Positions 58,430 through 64,000 of a stretch of 64,000 nucleotides of DNA are shown here, piece by piece. The notes beneath the pieces were generated by a model that was given only the letters and a program-made list of their open reading frames with translations, did no database searches and was not told the DNA's origin. The position numbers and the translations under genes are program-made. The DNA is from Spirochaetota bacterium (GTDB lineage Bacteria > Spirochaetota > Spirochaetia > Treponematales > UBA12059), in the NCBI GenBank assembly GCA_022703505.1, contig JAKLDN010000002.1:186001-250000 (forward strand), written 5' to 3'. Numbering within the stretch: the first letter of the stretch is position 1; every line of letters starts with the position of its first letter.

Positions 58430-60439
58430 ATGAAGATCCGGTTCGGCGTCCGTGCCCGCATCCTGATTCCGGCCCTGACGGTCACCCTGTTGACCCTCGG
58501 GATCGTCATAGCCGTCGCCTACTTCGTTTCCACCGGGATCATCACCGAGATGGCCAAGAAGGAGGGCGACGCCCTCGCCAAGGAGTACGCGGCCGAACTG
58601 GACGCCTGGCTCGAGGTGCCCATGGACGAGGCCCGGGCCCTCTCCCGCGCCCTGCTGGGGATGCGGAGGGCAGGGATCCGAGACCGGGAGGCCTACGCCT
58701 CGGTCCTCAAGGCGGCCCTGGAAGGCAATACCCTGTACTCGGCGGCCTGGACCATGTGGGAAAACGGGGCTTTCGGGGACCGGGAGGCCGAATTCTCGGG
58801 CACCCTGTACGGGACCGAGTCCGGCCGGCTGGCCCTGGCCTGGGCCCGGGACGAGAAGGGCGGCCTGGAGCGCTCCGGCTGGGTGGACGCCTACGAGGCC
58901 GAGCCCTTCTACGCCCTGCCCGAGTCGTCCCGGGGCGAGGTTCTCCTGGAGCCCTATCCGTTCTCCTATGCGGAGGGCAAGCCCCCGGTCTGGATGACCA
59001 GTGTCTGCGTCCCGATCGTGGACCAGGAAATGTTCATCGGGGTCTGCGGATTCGACGTCGGGATCCAGCCCCTCCGGGAGCTCGTCGGGGGGATCAAGCC
59101 GATGGAGGAGGCTTACGCCATCCTCGTGGACAACCAGGCCAAACGGATCTCCCATCCCAACGCGGACCTGATCGGCAAGCCCGTCGGGGACGACACGCCC
59201 CTCCTGAAGGACGCCCTCCTCGGGGCCATCCGGGATGGCAAACCGTACAACCTGGTCAAGAAGAACCTGGCCACCGGGGCGGTCTCCTACCTGGCTTACG
59301 CCCCCGTGGTCGTGGGAGCGGACAAGAGCCCCTGGTCCCTGGCCGTCGTCCTCCCCCTGGACAAGCTCCTGTCCGGGGTCGATCGGCTCGCGATCGTCCT
59401 TTTGGGTGCCTCGGGGGCGGGGATCGCGCTCGCCGTCCTCGTCCTGCTGGTATCCGCCAACGCCATCGTCCGGCCCGTGACCGCGGCCCGGGACGCGGCG
59501 GTGCGGTTCGCCTCGGGGGACCTGCGCCGGTCGGGCACCGGGGGAGAGGCCCTGGCCGCCCTGGCCCTCCGTCGGGACGAGTTGGGCGAGATGGCCGCCC
59601 GCCTGGACGAGGCGGCCGGGGCCGTGGGAACCGCGACGTCGGGGGTCACGGCTGCGGCCCGGCAGGTCGCCTCGGGATCGGAGCAGGTTTCCTCCACAGC
59701 CCAGACCATCTCCTCGGGGGCCAGCGAACAGGCCGCCAGCGGGGAGGAAGTCTCCTCCTCGATGGAGGAGATGGGAGCGTCGATCCGGCAGAACGCTGAT
59801 TCCGCCCAGACTACGGAGGTCATCGCCCGAAAGACGGCGGTCGACGCGGAGGAGGGGGGCCGGGCCGTGGACGAGGCCGTCGCGGCGATGAAGGACATAG
59901 CCGGCCGCATCGGGGTCATCGAGGAGATAGCCCGGCAGACCAACCTCCTGGCCCTGAACGCGGCCATCGAGGCGGCCCGGGCCGGTGAGGCCGGCAAGGG
60001 CTTCGCGGTCGTAGCCTCCGAGGTCCGGAAGCTCGCGGAGCGCTCCCAGAAGTCCGCCCAGGAGATCACGGAGCTCTCGTCCCGCACGGTCGGAGCCGCG
60101 GAGAAGGCGGGCGGGATCATCCGCCGGATTGTCCCGGACATCCGGAAGACCGCGGAGCTGGTGCAGGAGATCGCCGCCTCCACCCGGGAGCAGTCCGGGG
60201 GGGTGGAGCAGGTGAACAAGGCCCTGGGCCAGCTGGACACGGTGATCCAGCAGAACGCCTCCGCCAGCGAACAACTCGCCTCCATGGCCGAGGAGCTCTC
60301 CTCCCAGTCCCGGTTGATGCTGGAGGCTCTGGCCTTCTTCCGGAGCGACGAGGACGGGACGGTCGAGGCACGGGCCCCGGCGCCCGCGCGGGCCGCCGTA
60401 TCCCGGACCGCGATCGTGCCGGTTGAAGAGGAGGATTAG
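58430..60439 (+). CDS. Methyl-accepting chemotaxis protein (dCache type)
   Basis: 669 residues. One N-terminal membrane segment ([22 protein letters not shown]), a periplasmic double-Cache-like sensor (about 40-325, with [20 protein letters not shown]), a second membrane segment ([21 protein letters not shown]), a short HAMP, then the signalling domain with the hairpin tip [20 protein letters not shown] and [20 protein letters not shown]. No C-terminal CheR-docking pentapeptide is seen; the end is VPVEEED. ATG at 58430 has GAAGGAG upstream. It is divergent from the pectin regulator, so it may report a related sugar. Confidence 0.92.
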   Translation: MKIRFGVRARILIPALTVTLLTLGIVIAVAYFVSTGIITEMAKKEGDALAKEYAAELDAWLEVPMDEARALSRALLGMRRAGIRDREAYASVLKAALEGNTLYSAAWTMWENGAFGDREAEFSGTLYGTESGRLALAWARDEKGGLERSGWVDAYEAEPFYALPESSRGEVLLEPYPFSYAEGKPPVWMTSVCVPIVDQEMFIGVCGFDVGIQPLRELVGGIKPMEEAYAILVDNQAKRISHPNADLIGKPVGDDTPLLKDALLGAIRDGKPYNLVKKNLATGAVSYLAYAPVVVGADKSPWSLAVVLPLDKLLSGVDRLAIVLLGASGAGIALAVLVLLVSANAIVRPVTAARDAAVRFASGDLRRSGTGGEALAALALRRDELGEMAARLDEAAGAVGTATSGVTAAARQVASGSEQVSSTAQTISSGASEQAASGEEVSSSMEEMGASIRQNADSAQTTEVIARKTAVDAEEGGRAVDEAVAAMKDIAGRIGVIEEIARQTNLLALNAAIEAARAGEAGKGFAVVASEVRKLAERSQKSAQEITELSSRTVGAAEKAGGIIRRIVPDIRKTAELVQEIAASTREQSGGVEQVNKALGQLDTVIQQNASASEQLASMAEELSSQSRLMLEALAFFRSDEDGTVEARAPAPARAAVSRTAIVPVEEED

Positions 60440-60446
60440 AAACCTG

Positions 60447-60475
60447 TTGCCTGCGCCTCCGGGGAACATTACTAT
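60447..60475 (+). promoter_or_regulatory. Promoter of the outer-membrane-type protein gene
   Basis: TTGCCT at 60447-60452, a 17-nt spacer and TACTAT at 60470-60475. A perfect 10-bp inverted repeat (60455-60464 with 60495-60504) overlaps the spacer and the downstream ribosome-binding site. Confidence 0.55.
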
Positions 60476-60509
60476 TTTACTATTGTTATTCAGCCCCCGG
60501 AGGCAGCCG

Positions 60510-61628
60510 ATGAAGCGCACCGCAGTCGTACTCTTGATCGCCGCCTCCTTCCTTTCCCCGGTCCACGCGGAATTCTCGAACTTCACCTTCATCGCCCCCC
60601 GGTTCAACTTCCGTCTCCTCGGGGGCCCGCCCGTCCCGACGGGGGCGGATGTCGAGATCCGCTTCCCCCTGTCCGAGGCGGGCGGCGCTCCCCTGGCCCT
60701 GTCCCTGCGCCTGGGGGCCGGATACGAGGACGGCAAGCTGGTCCGGGATCCCGCGGCCGGAGACCCCATACAGGCGCCGGAAACCTTCGACGATCCGGCC
60801 TGGTTCGACGCCCCGAACGCCCAATGGGACATCGGCGTGGTGCTGGGATGGATTCGAGGCTCCGTCGGAAACCGGCTCGAGGCTTTCCTGCTGTATCGGG
60901 GCCGCTGGGACGTCTACCGCGGCGGCTTTTCCACCGCGGTCTTCCCGGATGCCCGGGGACTCTTCGGCACGGCCCTGTTGGCGGGCCTGGGGTACGACTC
61001 TGTCCGCGACCTCGGCCGCGGCCTCGACAGAGGGGCGGCCGCGGAGGCTTCCGTGGAATGGGGGCCCGCGTTCCTGGCCTCCGGGTTCGGCCCCGTGGAG
61101 TACATCCGGTTCAACGCGTCGGTCCGGGGTTACCTTCCCCTCGTTCCGGAGCGGTCCGCGCTCTTCCCGATCCTGGCTCCCCAGCTCTCCGCCCGGGTCT
61201 CCGCGGACGCCGCCTTCGGACCGGACCAGCCCCTCTTCGTGCTCCAGGGCTTCGGGGGCCGCTACGAAGGCCGGGCTCTGGCGGGAGAGGTGAGGGGTTA
61301 TCCCACCCGAGCCTACGACGCCTCCCTCAAGGCTTACGGAAACCTGGAGCTCCGGGTATTCGGCCCCGCCCTCGGTCCGGCGGCTCCCGTGGTCCTGGGA
61401 TTCCTGGACGCCGGCTGGTATTCCGGGCTGCACAAATCCCCGACCTTCGGGGACGCTTCCGGCACCCTGGCCTCCGCCGGAGGGGGGCTGGCCCTCGGCA
61501 TCGGACCGGGCTTCCACGGGGGGGTCTACGGTGGGATCCTCGTCCCCGGCGACGATCCGCTGTTCCCTGTCTACGTCCCCGACGGCGGCCGGGGCTTCTT
61601 CTCGGCGATGTTCACCCTGCACTTTTAA
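60510..61628 (+). CDS. Hypothetical outer-membrane-type beta-barrel protein
   Basis: 372 residues with a signal peptide (TAVVLLIAASFLSPVHA). The mature chain is rich in alternating aromatic/hydrophobic strands (FTFIAPRFNFRLLGG, RLEAFLLYRGRWDVYRGG, FHGGVYGGILVPG) and ends in phenylalanine (FSAMFTLHF), the usual C-terminal signature of outer-membrane barrels. I do not recognize a named family. GGAGG lies 7 nt before ATG. It follows the chemoreceptor gene by 70 nt and may be read from it as well as from its own promoter. Confidence 0.75.
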   Translation: MKRTAVVLLIAASFLSPVHAEFSNFTFIAPRFNFRLLGGPPVPTGADVEIRFPLSEAGGAPLALSLRLGAGYEDGKLVRDPAAGDPIQAPETFDDPAWFDAPNAQWDIGVVLGWIRGSVGNRLEAFLLYRGRWDVYRGGFSTAVFPDARGLFGTALLAGLGYDSVRDLGRGLDRGAAAEASVEWGPAFLASGFGPVEYIRFNASVRGYLPLVPERSALFPILAPQLSARVSADAAFGPDQPLFVLQGFGGRYEGRALAGEVRGYPTRAYDASLKAYGNLELRVFGPALGPAAPVVLGFLDAGWYSGLHKSPTFGDASGTLASAGGGLALGIGPGFHGGVYGGILVPGDDPLFPVYVPDGGRGFFSAMFTLHF

Positions 61629-61731
61629 GTCCGAGCGGCTCCGGGGCCGAATGGAGCTAAGCCGGGTCCCGTGGTATACTCGAACCCGTGGTCTCGTCCC
61701 TATCATCCACCGGGAAGGAATCGATGCAGCC

Positions 61732-62244
61732 ATGAGGGCGGGCGTGCGGACCGATCGGGATTTCCTCGTCCGAATGGGAGCGGCCTTCGCCGCGATCCGC
61801 GAGACCGCCGGGATGAGCCAGTCCGAACTCGCGGCCGCGACCCGTCTTCACGTCAACACGATCTCGAACATCGAGAGGGGCCGGACGGACCCGTCCATCT
61901 TCGCGGTCGGATTGCTGTGCTTCGGTCTGGGCTGTCCCCGGATCGAGCTGGCCGATTCCGGGCTGGTGCCCCGCTTCGATCCCTCGGCCCGGCTTCCTCC
62001 CAGGGTCTTCCGCGACCTGGTCTGGACGCCCGAGGCGGTGAGGGTCCACAGCTTCAGTTTCCGGACCTGCCGACTGTCCGCGGGCCTGACCCTGAAAGAC
62101 CTGTCGCATCTCGCCGGGGTCCATCCGAACACGGTGTGGAATTTCGAGAACGCCCGGGCCGCCCTGTCCGCGACGGCCGCCTACCGCCTCTATCGCGCCG
62201 TCGGCGCGGGCTTTATCGGGGGAACCGAGGGCGTCCTGAATTAA
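61732..62244 (+). CDS. Transcriptional regulator with two XRE-type helix-turn-helix domains
   Basis: 170 residues with two Cro/C1-type HTH domains in one chain: residues about 15-65 (SQSELAAATRLHVNTISNIE) and about 108-160 (TLKDLSHLAGVHPNTVWNFE). They are joined by a linker of about 40 residues. This may mimic a dimer in a single chain. The start is the ATG at 61732, with AAGGA about 13 nt upstream, a little far. A TATACT box at about 61674 could be its -10. Targets are unknown; it may act on the neighbouring lipoprotein gene. Confidence 0.78.
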   Translation: MRAGVRTDRDFLVRMGAAFAAIRETAGMSQSELAAATRLHVNTISNIERGRTDPSIFAVGLLCFGLGCPRIELADSGLVPRFDPSARLPPRVFRDLVWTPEAVRVHSFSFRTCRLSAGLTLKDLSHLAGVHPNTVWNFENARAALSATAAYRLYRAVGAGFIGGTEGVLN

Positions 62245-62372
62245 GGCTCGGAAACACCGGCCTGTTTTCACAATACCTTGTGAGTTGCCCGGGCGCGCCG
62301 GGTGCTAGAGTCTCCTTGAACGCCGCAGGGCTTCCCGCGAAGGCGGGCAGTTCCGGCATAAAAGGAGCTTTC

Positions 62373-63437
62373 ATGATATCGAAAAAGGATTGCCTCACGG
62401 TTCTGACACTCCTTGTTGTTTCCCTTTTTATCACGGGCTGTCCCACCGATGTTAAGCTTGATACGAGCATCGAGCTTTCCAGGCTCGGGCGGGTATACAC
62501 AGCCGGGTATTCGACGGGAACCATCCGAGCCTACTACTGGGTGGATGACCAACTCCAGACCATCACAGAAGCCGGCCTGGGCATCGCTACGAAGGCCGCC
62601 TGCGTCGTTCCCACGACCTTCGGCGACTATGTAGCCGGAGCCAGGACGGATTTCGTCGATCCGATACTGATCGAACACGCCATCCTCTGGTTCAACGGGA
62701 AGGGGGAATTCCTGGACGACAAGCCCTCCTTCGCCTTCTCCGCGGTCCTGCACGACGGAAAGGTCTTCGTGGCCGGTTGGCGGAATCCGGATGGTTCGGG
62801 CGACCGGCCCTGCGTCTGGGAAGTTCGGGATTCCTGGATGATCGTGGACAGCGGTTATGTCGTAAGTACCAGGCAAATCATCCGGCATGATCTTCCCACG
62901 GACGGCGGCTTCGGGGCGGCCCGGGATATCTCTTCCGACGGCTCGGACCTGTATGTATGCGGTTATTATTGGGATGAAGGAATCCGTCGCGCTTGCTATT
63001 GGAAGAACGATGAACGGGTGGATTTAGTCGATGGAAACGGAAGCTGGGCGGAGTCCTTGTGCGTGGATGAGGGTAAGGTCTACGTTGGGGGAAAGTCCGC
63101 CTCGTACGCGTGCTATTGGATCGATGGCAATATCTACGAATTCGAAGACACTACCGAGTTTCCCGCCGGAGCCTCGGATTTCATCGTGACCGCCGTCTCC
63201 GTGGATGAAGGCGAACTCTATCTCGGGGGAAACTACTACAAAGGGGATTATCTAGGTTTCAAATGGAACGCCGGGACCTTTTCCCTATCGCTTCCGCCCG
63301 TCATCGGCGTGGGCGCCCGAGGCACGGACGTCTATCTCGGCTGCGAAGAATGCTGGATCAAAAACGATGACGATACGCCTTTGCAATGGATCGGCGGAAC
63401 CGTTCGTCCCCGGGGAATCCGCATGCGGCTCTACTGA
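62373..63437 (+). CDS. Seven-repeat beta-propeller-like lipoprotein
   Basis: 354 residues with a lipoprotein signal (LLVVSLFITGC). Seven repeats of a G-x-V/L-Y-x-x-G ... Y/V-W pattern are seen: GRVYTAGY, GDYVAGAR, GKVFVAGW, SDLYVCGY, GKVYVGGK, GELYLGGN and TDVYLGCE, each followed by a Trp-containing strand. This suggests a seven-bladed propeller on the cell surface. G+C and codon use are clearly lower than in the surrounding genes (many TAT, GAT, AAA codons), which suggests recent acquisition. AAAGGAG precedes ATG by 6 nt. No known family name is offered. Confidence 0.78.
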   Translation: MISKKDCLTVLTLLVVSLFITGCPTDVKLDTSIELSRLGRVYTAGYSTGTIRAYYWVDDQLQTITEAGLGIATKAACVVPTTFGDYVAGARTDFVDPILIEHAILWFNGKGEFLDDKPSFAFSAVLHDGKVFVAGWRNPDGSGDRPCVWEVRDSWMIVDSGYVVSTRQIIRHDLPTDGGFGAARDISSDGSDLYVCGYYWDEGIRRACYWKNDERVDLVDGNGSWAESLCVDEGKVYVGGKSASYACYWIDGNIYEFEDTTEFPAGASDFIVTAVSVDEGELYLGGNYYKGDYLGFKWNAGTFSLSLPPVIGVGARGTDVYLGCEECWIKNDDDTPLQWIGGTVRPRGIRMRLY

Positions 63438-63474
63438 TCAGTAACTGTCAACCGGAAGCCTAAGACCGCCGCCC

Positions 63475-63564
63475 GGGCAAGCCCGACAAACTCCTAGGCG
63501 GACGGATAGTCGGGATTTTTAGCGCCAGTAAGCGCTTGAAATCCACAAGTCCGACTGGCTCCTG
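63475..63564 (-). repeat. Palindromic element, copy B (about 90 bp)
   Basis: In minus orientation it matches element A (39143) closely over about 75 nt: GGAGCC, then GTCGGACTTGTGGATTT, a hairpin (63514-63544), AAAAATCCCGA, TATCCG and GGAGTTTG. It lacks the second long hairpin of A. It lies 37 nt after the propeller lipoprotein gene. Confidence 0.82.
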
Positions 63565-63622
63565 GCCCGGATCCGCGGTTCCATGTCATCATGATCCATC
63601 CCGATTCCTCGGAGGGGCGAAC

Positions 63623-64000
63623 ATGGGCAGGCTTTCGGACTGGGCGGACGGGTCCGGCCGTTTCCGGATCCATACCCGGTCCATCACGACATCGACCTAT
63701 CCCTATGATACAAACCGTGTGATCAGCGTCGGTCGGCTCACGGATACCCGGCACGCTCCCAGCTACGGCTTCACGGGACGCCCCCATCCGGCGGGCTCCC
63801 TGCACGACCTGGAGATCATCCTGCTCCTGCACACGCCGGACCTGACGATCGAGGAGGTGGAGGTCCGGATCCGGGCCGTCCCTCGGCCGGACTGCGAGTC
63901 CCTGGAACGTTCCTTGGACGGCGCCGTGGGGCTGAACATCGGCCCCGGGTTCACGGAGAAGGCCAAGGCCTTGGCGGGCCGCGGGACGGGATGTACCCAC
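63623..64000 (+). CDS. DUF2889 family protein (3' end cut by window edge)
   Basis: At least 126 codons, open to the right edge. After MGRLSDWADGSGRFRIHTRS come YPYDTNRVISVGRLTDTR, GSLHDLEIILLLHTPDLTIEEV and, near the edge, GFTEKAKALAGRGTGCTH. The HDM-like, P-x-x-C and final GCTH blocks are the hallmarks of DUF2889. The function is unknown. GGAGG lies 7 nt before the ATG at 63623. The missing C-terminal part should be short to medium in length. Confidence 0.82.
   Translation, partial: MGRLSDWADGSGRFRIHTRSITTSTYPYDTNRVISVGRLTDTRHAPSYGFTGRPHPAGSLHDLEIILLLHTPDLTIEEVEVRIRAVPRPDCESLERSLDGAVGLNIGPGFTEKAKALAGRGTGCTH

Noticed and set aside
1-64000. CRISPR arrays, prophage or insertion-sequence transposase genes
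   Set aside because: No regularly spaced direct repeats and no transposase, integrase or phage structural genes were seen on either strand.

Overview
The window is a very G+C-rich bacterial chromosome segment whose third codon positions are almost all G or C. It most likely comes from an uncultured high-G+C spirochaete related to Treponema. The strongest clue is the gene order cheA - cheW/cheR-like fusion - cheX - cheY, the arrangement of spirochaetal motility operons. Many lipoproteins with spirochaete-like lipoboxes, Lpl-type sugar ABC transporters and several c-di-GMP/PAS signalling proteins fit this. The lineage is inferred from gene content; no rRNA is present.

Layout: 1-4.4 kb is the end of the chemotaxis operon (cheA cut by the left edge). 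4.4-8.7 kb holds tRNA-Val(GAC), a degenerate-GGDEF/EAL protein and a tungsten/molybdenum aldehyde oxidoreductase. 8.7-12.1 kb holds an M19 dipeptidase lipoprotein and a TetR-controlled operon encoding a predicted covalent-flavin lipoprotein and a DUF6544 protein. 12.1-22 kb is signalling-rich: two PAS/HWE-type kinases, a diguanylate cyclase, a CheB-CheR fusion and a PPC-domain protein, plus a divergent nagA/nagB-like pair. 22-31 kb holds an orphan formate dehydrogenase alpha subunit, an ABC-2 exporter, a class V aminotransferase and a YfcC-type transporter. 31-35.6 kb has initiator tRNA-fMet, a degenerate tRNA 3'-end copy, and an operon of two acyltransferase paralogs plus a DUF6320 protein. 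35.6-41.4 kb has small lipoprotein genes, an LUD protein, glutamine synthetase, a cupin and an OmpR-type two-component pair. 41.5-47.2 kb is an RND efflux operon and 47.4 kb is asd.

48.5-58.3 kb is a pectin-oligosaccharide locus. It encodes cytoplasmic GH28 and GH105 enzymes, an LplABC-type importer without ATPase, and a large one-chain regulator (LacI-type sugar sensor, GAF-like domain, histidine kinase, pseudo-receiver, receiver, AraC HTH). The right end holds a chemoreceptor, an outer-membrane-type protein, a double-HTH regulator, a lower-G+C beta-propeller lipoprotein and the start of a DUF2889 protein.

Non-coding structure deserves attention. A family of 90-144 bp palindromic elements occurs at least twice (39.1 and 63.5 kb), with a similarly built third element at 25.9 kb. 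Two strong promoters carry runs of 7 and 9 G in their 16-nt spacers, a layout compatible with phase variation. A tandem operator precedes the tetR operon, and the formate dehydrogenase mRNA may be leaderless.
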